From Astropecten irregularis (taxonomy: Eukaryota > Echinodermata > Asteroidea > Paxillosida > Astropectinidae), in assembly GCA_963971285.1 (NCBI GenBank), contig OZ020259.1:1178001-1242000 (forward strand): a DNA stretch of 64,000 bases, read 5' to 3'. Shown here one piece after another: positions 1 through 11,597 of this stretch (the stretch's first letter is position 1; each line of letters opens with the position of its first letter). The position numbers and the translations under genes are program-made. The notes beneath the pieces are model-generated. The model was not told the origin of the DNA. It did no database searches and was given only the letters and a program-made list of their open reading frames with translations.

Positions 1-80
1 TACGTAGGGCTGCAATGTATCAACGATTGTATCAAGTCCTACGATTGATAGTAAGTTACGATGAGTTTGGTGAAATAGAA
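1..80. repeat. Foldback family C, truncated by the window edge
   Basis: tacgtagggctgcaatg through gtttggtgaaat matches the right half of the element at 40811-40964. That copy has the same TAGGGCTTCAATG, GATTGATAGTAAGTTAC and GTTTGGTGAAAT blocks. Confidence 0.75.
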
Positions 81-267
81 CTGTATGTTAACTAAATGTG
101 TCAATTGATATACACCCTGTACAGTACTTTGAGGACACAAGTTAAGACGTGTAATTTAACCTTGTCTGCAATTTAACTGTACATACCACTCTGTATACAT
201 GTACATGTAGTACCAGTATTTTTCAACATAACAATTTCATTTTCTCCCATTAAATGTAAATGTACCT

Positions 268-371
268 GGGGCCGATTTCACTAACGCTTTGTGAAAGCGA
301 TCAATTTTCCGTTTAACGATGGATTTGGGCTTTAGCGATGATCACAAAGCATTAATAGTAAAATTGGCCCC
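268..371. mobile_element. Palindromic MITE, family A
   Basis: Begins ggggccgatttcactaacg and ends with the reverse-complement type end aaaattggcccc. The inner word gatggatttgggctttagcg is shared with 35686-35858 and 61617-61768. This copy is internally shortened, with most of the left arm deleted. Confidence 0.8.
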
Positions 372-731
372 TGGGCCCAATTTCAAGACTGTGCTAGCCA
401 TGTACATGTACACAGTAAGCATAGAATCGGTGCTAGAATTGGCACAAGTTAGTGAGTTACAGAAGCAGACAGTTCTGTGCTTATGAGGCCCTATTTTATG
501 TTTCACAACAGGCGCCATGTTTGATGAAGTTCTCTGGCACTGCACAATGCAGCCACATCAGACTTACACCCACATTTTCAGGGAAGATGGAGTTGTTTAC
601 TGACCAATCGTGGAAGGAGTTTATGGAAATTAGGCCTGCAATACATGGTACTTCAACGTGAAACACAAAGTTGTATGCTCAAAATAGAACAAAGATGACC
701 GATTTTTTTATAAAACAAGTGCATGAGATCA

Positions 732-957
732 GCTTTCCAAACCTCGGCTCCGGCTCAGGCTTCGGCTCTGTCATCTATATCCTGAAAACATACATGTAGG
801 TTGAAACTGAAGCTCTGTTTTCTTGTTCAAACCAAAGAATCTACTTCTGATCTGCTGCCAAAGAGCCTCTATTTTGTTATTTTAGAATGGAGTCATGAAA
901 TGGAGCCAGAGCCAGAGCCTGAGCCTGAGCCAAAGCCGAGGTTTGGAAAAGGCCCCA
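732..957. mobile_element. Foldback element, family G (GAGCCN-rich arms)
   Basis: The left arm ctttccaaacctcggctcc and right arm gaggtttggaaaaggccc are inverted repeats built on GAGCCN/NGGCTC hexamers. An open frame from 801 runs MKLKLCF ... MEPEPEPEPEPKP. A second copy lies at 63301-63530 on the opposite strand and a fragment at 42214-42283. See findings. Confidence 0.75.
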
Positions 958-3900
958 GGGTGCTCAAGAATGTAACCAACTTGAAATATGTATCCATATA
1001 TATACAACTGTACAGTATGCAAAGCAATGTACATGTACAGTGTACATGTAATATGCACAGCAATGTACCAGGTACACTGTACGACTTGAGTCCTACTAAG
1101 TCTGCATGTAACTTGTACACGCAACCACATCCAATACTTACAGAATCCATCTCATATTATCCTCATTAAACACTATGATAGCATATTCCTTCCACTATTC
1201 AACATATGTATATTCTGTATGCGTAGCATGAAAACCTTCACAGAATCCATGTATCATACTTGTACTCCACAGTTATGCAAGCTAGTCGAGTAGGTACATG
1301 TATACATAAACATCATGATGACGTACATTTATACGCAGATTCAAGACAAACAAACTAGCCGAGGATGAGCGTGCCTGTATCACTGAGATAGAGGCAATCC
1401 ATCTTCTGCAATCAAATTGAGCATCAGTAACATGGTGGCCACCGAAAAAAATCAATACTCACAGATTCAGTACGTGTACACTGTACATATGTATGCCAGA
1501 GCAGCATCTAGTGCCATTCGGTAACATGTAAACCCAGATGAAGTAATCTCCTGTATGTGTAGATGGTACACAGTGAACGTACGCACGGCAGGAATCAGTT
1601 TATCATTGAACTCCAAAATCCGATCCCGACGTCATAGATTCAGGGAGACCGTCTGACCAGAAGTTGTATTGTACAGTATGTATGCCGTTGACCATCTAAT
1701 GCATGCATAAACCAACCACACACTCGATGCAGGCTAAATCTCAAATCACTCCACGCTTCAAAGATGCACACATAAAGCCTGTCATACACAGTACAACATC
1801 CGTAACGTTCAAAGTGAGCAACTTGAGTCAGTGTGAAAACAAAACACTGTGCGGAACTTCTTCATGTACGATGTGTTTATGCTCCTAGCCTCCTAGTAGT
1901 AGTAGGCTCCGTACTGTACACTGTGTGTCAGCAATCGGCAGTTGGTAAGGACTGTATACTCCTCCTCATACAGCACGCAAATACAGGAAGCTTGAAGGGG
2001 GAGGTGGACAGGATCCGGAGAAGTCGTATATATATATATCCTCCAGCTAGAAGTGACGTGCATATGCCTTGGCTACACTCCAGAGATTACTAGCCCGACC
2101 CGACTCAGACTGTGATGGTATATGTGTGTGTATATAGTTGAACACATTGCAGAGTCCTAACGTACAAGTACATACATGCTTGCCGTGTGATGTGTGATGC
2201 AACCTGCCTACATACAAGTACGCTTGTGCACGATGATGACGATGGCACAGTACGTCCAGTATGGAATTCATTACATCAGCTGTGAAGTGTGAACACACAC
2301 AAAGTACAGCACCTGGATCTCACTGTGCCGTGGCGTGCAGGCCGGGGTCCAGGCAATAAAATCAATCCCGGCAGGGTAGGGGAGAAAAACACAAGAAGAA
2401 AGACGACGACAAGAAAATGCGAAAGAAACAGCTTGCGACCGTAGACAGTTCGACCAGTTTGTGTACTGCCTATTCAATTTGCAAAGATCTACATTATTAA
2501 CTAGCTGATTGGAAACCTGCCGCGGGGTCCGGTCCGGTGTGACAGAAATTAAATCACTGACCAGTTACACAATGCGCTGGCCATACGTGTGCCGTGTATC
2601 GCCGGCAAAATAGCTAGGCTGATAGTGGATTGGTCCGATGTCCCTAGTGAATTACCATGCATTTGCATGCCTTTGATTTATAAATCGATTATAACGCACG
2701 AGTGCTCCAACATAATGTTAGTTTTTTGTCTTGTTATTTTTTTTTCTGGAATTGAAGGTCTATATTGGGTTTGGAAGAGTAGGCCTAATTGATTCTGTTC
2801 TTGATATTTCATGATGAGATTAAAACGTCCTTCCTTATAATACGGTGTGTGTAATGAAAGTCCAAAAGTACATGTGAAGTGTACAGAGACATCTTTGATT
2901 GTGATATGCGCTATATAAAAGCTGATTATGGGTAGGCCAACTGCATGTATCATCATTATTATTATTTGAAGCTATTTTGGGCATCTGTTTCCTGGCCAAT
3001 TTCCTACGTATACTGATAATTAAGAGCCTTGTACTAGCTTGTCAATGAAGGTAACGGCACATGATTGTATAGATGTAGTTCTAAACACACAAAATTGAAG
3101 CTGTCACTTTTCCCAAATAAAAGCTTTTTTCAAATGAATTAAAGTGAAAATCTTGAATTCTGTCTTTAAGTTTAACATTTGACCTGGATAAAAAGGCTGT
3201 TTTACTTTTACAGTAAGTACAAATATGCTTTCAGGGGAGGGTATATGTATGTGTCATGATTTATTTTCACTCAGAACAGACCTAGATATTACTGTGTTGA
3301 TGTTACACTACACAGTACTATGGAACTCCACTATAACAAACACCACTATTCCGAGCATCATCCTTGGTTCCCAATTTTTATGTAAAATGAAAAGGCATGC
3401 TGAACATTGTTCACTTTAACGAACGACCACTATAACAAACAATTTCTGTGCATCCCGGGGTGTTCGTTATAGTATCTGCAAAACAGAAACCACTTAAAAG
3501 TCAATGCCTAATAAGTGCTTCTTGCATTGTGCCAATGGAAACTCGTTTCTAACTATCTGGTCTGCAATGCATAAAGAAATGCCATGCATAAAATGATGTT
3601 CGGCATCGAATTTGTAGTAACTTCCGCAAAGAATATATAAATGGTGCTTTGAGTCCACACTAATCGGCTCCCGTTTCCAACGTGTACATATCTGTTAATC
3701 ACGGTCCCTTTGTACAAGACTCAAGGAAATCAGAGGCACCGCAGTGTACATAAGGTACAAGAGTATTGAGCTGATCAAGTGTAGAATAAATCTGTACTGA
3801 CGTGCTGGATTAAAACGCTGTCACACCGGGAAATAATTAGCAGGGCAGCCAGAGGGAAGGAGGGGGGAGGAGGGTGTGAAGTAGTAATAGCAGCTAGAGC

Positions 3901-4828
3901 GTCCCTCTCTAATCAAAACTGTCGCCGGGAGTTGGTTCTCATCGCCGGGAGTTCTTGGGCAGTTCTTGGGAAAAAGGAGGGTCCCTGATTAGGTGGAAAA
4001 TTAGGCACTCTGTCCAAGTCAGGAATGACACATCTTGGACTGGACATCAATTTTCAAGGTGTCTTGTTCTGATTACATGTTCTTACATTGCATAACATCG
4101 AGACATGTTTCAGGTAAGGCTGCATTTAAAAATCTTAGTCTCAAAATTCTTACAGGCCTAATTAAAGATTATTTTTCCAGACGATGGTAAAAAAAAAAAA
4201 AAAAAAAAATGTTTTTCGACTTTTTCCATAACTACATGTGCTCCCGAATGATCCAATCAGATGTTTTGTAGAATTCTATGGTATACAGTTATTCAAATAA
4301 AATATAACTTGACACTTGGTGGCGCCACACAGATCTATTGCAACACTGCGATGGTATCAGTTAATTATTTCGCACAGTGCCAAATCATCTTTTACTGAAA
4401 TCTGGGAAGCCGGAAAGCTATGAGCAAAAGACCAGTGGGGAAATCCGGGAGATGATGTCCATGCCAAATAATTCTTCAAACTTTCAGAGTTCTAAATTCG
4501 TTTCAGGAATAAATCGTGTCCACATGCTGAGCAGAAGTAGTAGTTCTGCATGGACAATGAAAATAAAAAAAAACACCTCCGCAGTTTCCTTTTTATAAAA
4601 AAAACTTGTGTTCCAATTACAGTATAAAAAGTATTTCACATGATGGTTTTATGCAGCTGAAAAGGTTTCTGAGGATACCTTGTCTACCAATTCGTCCGTA
4701 CGCATAAAGCGTAAACAATTGTTTTTTGTGGGACAAACAAGGCAGTTTGGAGGACTCTCAGGAAAGCTCTTCACAAAGCAAAAATACCAGCATGTATTAC
4801 AAGCTACATGAATGCATGTTCAGTCGTG
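958..4828. other. Gene-free stretch left of the duplicated unit
   Basis: This lies inside the OXR1-like gene, downstream of the last exon seen (minus strand). I searched for TLDc-type exons on the minus strand and recognised none. Contents are AT-rich sequence, scattered TACATGTA words, purine-rich tracts (3840-3870, 3955-3990), a 20-base poly(A) near 4190-4209, and a GGTGGCGCCAC palindrome near 4320. Confidence 0.6.
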
Positions 4829-4920
4829 GTGGCCATAAAATACATATCCCCCCCCCCCCAACTAAAAAAACTGAACCCTGGTAGGGAGGCTAGACAGTAA
4901 TGTAATTGTAACAGGTGCCA
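4829..4920. repeat. Duplicated unit, copy 1 of 2
   Basis: The block gtggccataaaatacatat, a poly(C) run, aactgaaccctggtaggg, and gtaattgtaacaggtgcca recurs at 5140-5227 with about 85-90 percent identity by eye. A family B foldback element sits between the copies. Confidence 0.8.
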
Positions 4921-5122
4921 ATTTAATAAATTTGTTAAGCACAAATATTTGCTAAGCACAAAAATGTCTCACCCAATAAAACAAACCACCATTGAAAATT
5001 CTATTTGATATTCATGGTCAGCGAACAACAGCCAAAGAACAATCACAAGTGATACACAACACGTGGAAATTTGCTTATGCTTAGCAAATTTTTGTGCTTA
5101 ACAGTTTTATGAAATTGGCCCC
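4914..5122. mobile_element. Palindromic MITE, family B
   Basis: The left end gtgccaatttaataaatttg (degenerate) and the right end gttttatgaaattggcccc enclose inverted copies of aagcacaaa(a/t)atttgcta. Related copies are at 7195-7319, 17103-17345, 22416-22636 and 62731-62974. Confidence 0.8.
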
Positions 5123-5139
5123 AGTTGTGGTGAAGCGTT

Positions 5140-5227
5140 GGCCATAAAAAACATAACCCCCCCTCCCCCTCACAAAACTGAACCCTGGTAGGCAGGCTAG
5201 ACTGTAATTTAATTGTAACAGGTGCCA
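5140..5227. repeat. Duplicated unit, copy 2 of 2
   Basis: Second copy of the 4829-4920 block (ttggccataaaaaacataac, poly(C), aactgaaccctggtagg). Confidence 0.8.
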
Positions 5228-5460
5228 AAATGCTTGGTGACTTCTGATACAATTACATGGTACTCTTGTCTCGCCAGAGGAGAGGGGGGCTCTTGGTATG
5301 TGTGACAGGTAGACATACATGTATGAAGTACACGCAGATTGAAAAAATAAACAAATGAATGACTAGGAAGATGACAAATGCATTGTGTGGAATTGACGCC
5401 GATGAGGTACATGTAAAAGGTCGCTGTGGGGGTCTGGATTATCAATCAAGGTCCTACATC

Positions 5461-5895
5461 AATCCATACCAGCTCATCAACTGTGGGACACGCTGGAGAC
5501 GTCTCGGTCTACCGATCGTTATGGATAGATCTTAAAGGGAATCACTAGATTGTAGTAGAAAGACAGGATTTAGGGAGGAAGGGGAGAGGGACGGAGAGGT
5601 TCTAAACAGTCTCATCAACTGATGGACACACTGGGGTCCCGGTCTCCAGATCATATGGATATTTCAAAGGAAATCACTGGATGGGGTAGGAGGACAGGCA
5701 GGCAGGCAGGATTTAGGGAAGTAGGTGAGGGAGGGACGAAGAGGTTCCCAAACAGTCTCATCAACTGTGAAAACAAACTAAGGGTCCTGTCTCCAGATCG
5801 TTATATGGATAACTTAGAGGGATTCAATGAATGAGATGGGAAGACAGGCAGGATTTCGGGGAGTAGATAAGAGGGACAGAATAGCTCTATACCTT
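5461..5895. repeat. Three tandem copies of a ~140-bp unit
   Basis: CTCATCAACTG recurs at 5473, 5611 and 5757, followed each time by related blocks (gtctccagatc, atggata, ggaatcact, gacaggcaggatttagggag, gagggac). Periods are 138 and 146 bp. The array ends about 50 bp from the donor site of OXR1-like exon 7. Confidence 0.85.
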
Positions 5896-5947
5896 CTCAG
5901 AAGATGTTTTGACAGGGTGTTCGAAATGGTAGTAAGAATGATCTTAC

Positions 5948-7116
5948 CTTCAAAGTTTGTCTTGTTGTACCCCAGCACAACCTCTTTGTTCACGTCCTTG
6001 GTCTTCTGGCTGGCCTTGTCATCCACCGTCGTGCTTTCCTCCTTTTTCTCCTCCCCGTTCTCGTCGGGAAGCTCCAACACTAGGTCACTCTGTCTCCTGA
6101 TCTCCCGTCCAACGGCCTGGATGTTCTGGAGCTCGCGCTCTGTGGCACTGGTGTCCTGGATGGACTCTGTGATGTCGGGAACTGCCGCCGTGCAGCGCTT
6201 GCACTCCCGTACGAAGATCCCCGACGAGAAGTTGACAAATCCCGGAATGTTTGTTGGTGACGTGTCGCCAGTTTGTGCCTCGCCGTCCTGAAGTTCTGTC
6301 GGGTTTTCAGAATCCGAGCGGCAAACTTTGGCTGTCATTTCGCAGTGGCAATACGGGCAGCTTGTTTCGTCCGTCGTTGCAGTGCAAGATGAGGAGTTAC
6401 TTGTGAGCAAACCGGGTGCCGTCTCACAAGAAGGAGACTCTTTGTCCTTGGCAGACTGCTCGGCGGATTCCACCAGATCGGGGAGGGACCCCTTTGAGTC
6501 GGAGGGAACGACCTGATCTTGAGATTCCAGGTGGGACGAACAATCATCAGTGGGTTTGTTGTCTTGCTGTGAGCTGTCCATGTCGTTGTCAAGCTCTACC
6601 TTGGGTACTTTCTCAACATTCTGGCTTCCATTCAAATCTCCGTCTAGTATTAATTCGTTGCTGATGCCTTCCTCCGTGGGAACAACGGTATCGCTCCCAG
6701 GATCTGACCCTCTCCTGTCCTCGCTGATGTCATTGTGAATGGCGCCCTCTGTTGACGGTTCACTGCCCACTTCGCTAATGTCTGTTATCATTTTTTCTCC
6801 GTTGACACAGCCGGGACTGCTCTCTGGTCCCAAGTTGGTCATCTCAACGCTGTCGCTTCCTTCCGGGATTGCGGCCACTCTATCCACGCCCGTCTCAGAG
6901 TCAGCCGGCTGACTGGATTTCTCCCCCTCGTTTACCACCATCACGAACCCCTCGCTCTGATTTGAGATGGTCCTGACGCGGGGGTCCGGTCCAGAAGTGT
7001 TTGTTTGCGAGTCTGCGGAGGGTGACAAGGACGCCGTCTCTGGTAACGTCGGCGAGGATTTTTCATCTTCCTTGGCGTTTGCTGGAACATACACCGGGCA
7101 CGTTCCTGGTTGGGGA
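5948..7116 (-). CDS. OXR1/NCOA7-like: OXR1/NCOA7-like exon 7, long acidic Ser/Thr-rich exon
   Basis: This 1169-bp exon has acceptor tttgacgacag after a long pyrimidine tract and donor tttgaag followed by gtaaga. It encodes 389 full codons (residues 288-676) of acidic, Ser/Pro/Glu-rich and probably disordered protein. Within it is a cysteine-rich island, CPYCHC (540-545) with C552, and about 50 residues later ECKRC (591-595); see findings. The C-terminal part, TERELQNIQAVGREIRRQ, looks amphipathic. A large disordered exon between the GRAM-like block and TLDc is typical of the long isoforms. No conserved enzymatic motif is visible. Confidence 0.9.
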
Positions 7117-10100
7117 CTGTCGTCAAAGTAGGAAGGAAAAGACAAAAGAGTTTTACTTTTTCATTGCAGGAAAGCTAGCCATCACTTTGTCAATTAAAAC
7201 TGTTGACCATGCTGACCATGAATATCAAATACAATTTGTAACAGTGTTTTGTTTTATTGGCCAAGACATTTTTGTGCTAAGCAAATTTTTGTGCTTAGCA
7301 GCTCCATGAAATTGGCCCCAGATCTAAAGATGCAACCAACCGTACCTCTGTTCTTTGGTCTTCAGATTCATGGCGGAGATGTCATGATACATGGCCGCGC
7401 CCCTGACGGCATCCATCTGCGTGATGACCCCGTAGGGACTGGTGCCTCGCTCTTTGACCAGCGGGTCCGACACGTTGGGGTCAAACATGATGGCATTCGG
7501 AGTGACCAACATTGTGCCGCTGACCACACCCTGAAAATGAGACAAGAAGATTAAAATGGTTGCAATACATTTTAGGGAAAGAAACTTATAATACTGGTTG
7601 AGCCAAGCCCCTGAAAAGCCTGGCCAGGCCTGGGCTTTGCCCGGGGTCTTGAGCTTCTATAAACCCTAGCATTGAACTATTAACTTCAAGTCCCTTCTTT
7701 GTCCTGGATCATAGTCTGCACTAGCCCACTTGGCAAAATGAGTCCACATTGATCATGGACAGCTCTCTATTGTAGTGAAGTCCAGATTCGACAAGAGGAG
7801 GATTTCAGGGACTTGTTCCAGAAAAATAGAAAAGGTCATATCTAAATGACTAAGAGACAAACCTCTCCGTCCGTAATGTACTTGACGTTCAGCTTCAAGA
7901 AGTTCTTGCTTTCCTCCGTGTCCTCGTCGTGAGATTGATCTCGGATCACCCTCCCCGGCCGTGGCTCCGTCTCGTACCGGAGGAGGGACTTGCGACCCCT
8001 CTTGCGGGAGCTGGGCGTCTTCTCTTCCTTGCTCTTGGACCTGAGGAGCAGGAAGCGTTTGGAGTTGGAGCCCGGCTTGTTGGACTGGCTGACCGTGGGG
8101 AGGTCGGCTTTCTGACTGACGACGGGCAGGTCCTGTGGGTGAGGAACCGGGAACGTGAGGAGAAACTGGGTTTAAATTCATGGCTGTGGCTACAAAATCC
8201 TAGTTGACGGATCAGGGATAAAATATTCAGTTGCACGCATGAGTTTAATACTCGCTTACATGTATCTAACAATGTCTTGCTAATACTAGGCTAGTGTAGA
8301 AATCCCTCTAACCGGTAAATCAACAATGCTAACCGTGTACTGATTCCAAGCCTTGAATTTAACGAAGGCCACAGAGGCCATAGCCTTCGTTGACCTGGTT
8401 CTTGGCCTTGGTGCCCCCTTCAAATGTTTCCATAGACATTATGATTTTCCAATGGAAGTAAATGTACCTCTTGCACTACAAAAGTGGCCTTGCCCTTTTC
8501 AGAACCAAATTCAAGGCCTGTGATTCTGTAGTCTAGTTGACAGGGTGCATGTGCAGTGGTGTACAAGTCCATTAGATATTAAAACCCAATTTCATCAAGA
8601 TACATGTTATGCTCTGCTAAACCCATGACTGTTGGATCTGGGTACATGCACCTCACTACAGGCCTTCATAATCTTTTTTTCAAACAATTGAACGATGGTA
8701 GGAAATCTTACATTGTAGTACCCAATAAGAGAGCTGGATTGTTTGACACTCGTACTTTAATATATAAACGTAGGAATATTCATCGAGAAAGATGAAAATG
8801 AAAATGAAAATTACTTTAACAGTAAATCATTCACTGTGTAGTGTGTATACATACATATGCACATGTGTCTGGGTATGTTACTTAACGTATAAATCTTTGA
8901 CAGAGTCGGCCGATGTGACATCAAGATTTCATATTGCAATCCTTAAGTTAAGTGTGGCAGATCGAGTCAAACGCCTCCAATCAATTGCTTCAAATGTACT
9001 CGTATGCAGAGCCAAAATTGAAGAAAGAAATTTGCTGGGGGGTGCTGCTACATGTAGCATGATTTGAGCAGTCAGAGTCTGTGGTTGTTTGTGGCTAGTC
9101 AGTGCACGTCAGAGCTAATATCCAATCCTGAATTGATGCCTAGCAAACCAATATAAGACCAGGAGAAACTCCTCACATATATTTGCACATGGCCTATTTA
9201 TTGGCTTTTTCTTTCTTCTATCAAAGGGATTGAGGCATTTTACTTCGCCAGATACAAAGAGAAAAGCTTTTCTTGGGCCCTTACAATTGAGCTGCAATCT
9301 GACGAAGTGGTATTCAATTGCCTGTAAGTAAATATAATTCTGCACTGTGTACTTGCACCGGGCTAGATTCTTTCAATTTCATTTGTCAAATTTGATATTT
9401 TGTAAACATTCAATTAAAGTCTGCTGAAGCTTCAAAATAGGTAAACAGGTGGAATTGAGGAAAGCAGAGAGCCAAACTTGATCTGCATTGAGAAACAGCG
9501 TTAAATTCTGATGAAATTTCATCTCTTTTTTTCTTCATTTGCATGTGTCTTACACAAAAGAAACATGGAAGTCACCCTACAGGCCTTGAATTTGGTTCTA
9601 AAAGGGGCAAGGCCATTTTTCCATTGCAAGGGGCACTTCCGTTGGAAACTCATATTATGTCTATGGAAACATTTGAAGGGGCACCAAGGCCAAGAACCAG
9701 GGCAATGAAGGACATGGCCTCCGTGGCCTCCGTTATAAAATTCAAGGCTTCACTCTAAAAACAGCAAACAGTGTCCACAAAGACGTCCAAACTGGCTGAT
9801 AAAGTGATATCATTGCTTCTGACAACAGAAATCTTTCCTAATTTGGTATAAAAAATAAACCAAACCCACTCGACCGTCAAATTCAGGTTAAATTTACCGT
9901 CTGATATTTCATGAATTATCCAAGTAGACTCCTCTTTCAACCCACGGGAAATGACTTTGGACACTTCCATACAAGCCTCATGAATATTAATGAGGGGCTT
10001 CATGAATAATGATCCCAAAGCAGGTTTCGACAGTCTAAACAACATCGTCAGGTTCACACCGAGGACGCCGTAACAAGGTTAATCGAATCAACGAGGTACA

Positions 10101-11565
10101 GGTAGAGATTTGAGGCTTGTCATGGCGGAGGGGGGGTGGGGGATATACAGTACTGGTGAGGCCTAGGGTAAATGATGCAAACTCATTAGGAATAGAAGTG
10201 ATTCTAAAGGAACTGTACAGGATTTAAACTCAAACTTCCAGTATAACAAACACGATAACATGGTCCAAAATAAATAAATAAACACTAACAACCACCTACT
10301 GATGACGATTTTGAATGAAATGTTTAGATACACTTCAAATATTGCAGGATTTGTTTATTAATACACATTCAAATGAATAAGGACAAAATAGAAATTTGGT
10401 TGTAGAACAATTCTCGGGGTGTTAAGGGAAAAAAGGACCAACTCACGAATGTTTTCTTCGTTGTTGATGATGGACTCAAGCATACTGGTATAGGAGAGTC
10501 AGGGTCTGGAACATAGAGTGTCTGCAGAGAAAAAAAACAAGAAAAAACAAATTCTCAAGAACAGGCAAGCAACATGGACTTTAAAACAAAAAAAATGAGG
10601 AAATTAAAATCTTTACAAGATTTTGAAACAATTTTCAGTTTTCAATGCCATTACAGTGAAGGGGGAAAAATGAGGAAATCAGCTGATCCGAGGAAGGGTT
10701 GCATACCTGCAAGAATACAGATGGATTCTCAAACTCGTTGCCTCTGTAATCTCGTGCAATTTTAGGACAAAGATTATATTTCAAAAAAATATTTCTGTTA
10801 AAAAAAATTGGAAATCCTACTGAGTGATATCCATCTTTTGGTTGATTAAAAACACAACAATTTTAAGAGCACATTCATAATGAACACGCAAGGCACTAAA
10901 AATTGGTAACTCACATTACAACATCATAATGTCAGCAACCATGGAATTGCCAATATCATGCATCTTAATTTGTGGTATTAAAATGAAAGAATCAGCTAAT
11001 CAGCAGACTTTAAAAGTCTCTGATTTCTGCATGATAACAACACGGCAAAGTTTCAGAAAAGCCTCTGTGTTTTCTTCATAGCTGTACGGGGGGCACTGTG
11101 CCAAACTCGGCAGGCATGAAATATCTGGGTTGCTGAGAGGGTGGGAAGTGAGCTAATTTAGACAGGGTCTGAAAACCACTGGGAGGCAGGAAAGATGCAG
11201 AGCTCAGATAAGGAGGAATATAATATTAACTGAACATGAGAATAATTTCGCTTTGTGCAGTAAGCGAGAAATCGGAAGAAATACAGAAGAAAGTTAAAAA
11301 AATTACTGCAAGGGATTATTCTTTAGGCCAAGCACGGAGTGTTTTTGCTCAAGTGTTTACTTTTCCTCAAGTAAGGAATGGTGTCTATCGGTGCAGAATT
11401 CTACCATTGGTCGTGCCCTGATAGCACAAAATGGTGCTCAAGTAATTTTTGGAGGTAAGCAAAAATCAACTGGCACATATTGCATAGATATTTGTTTGGC
11501 AGCAGCAGTATCAGAGGCAGCAACAGTGACACTGACAGCGACAGCGACAGCAGCAGCAGAGGCAG

Positions 11566-11597
<32 letters not shown>

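Noticed and set aside
1-5947. Expected TLDc-domain exons of the OXR1-like gene
   Set aside because: I looked on the minus strand for the characteristic TLDc sequence and recognised none, so I do not claim any.
5827-6738. Plus-strand frames opposite the OXR1-like exon 7
   Set aside because: They are antisense shadows of a well-supported spliced minus-strand exon.
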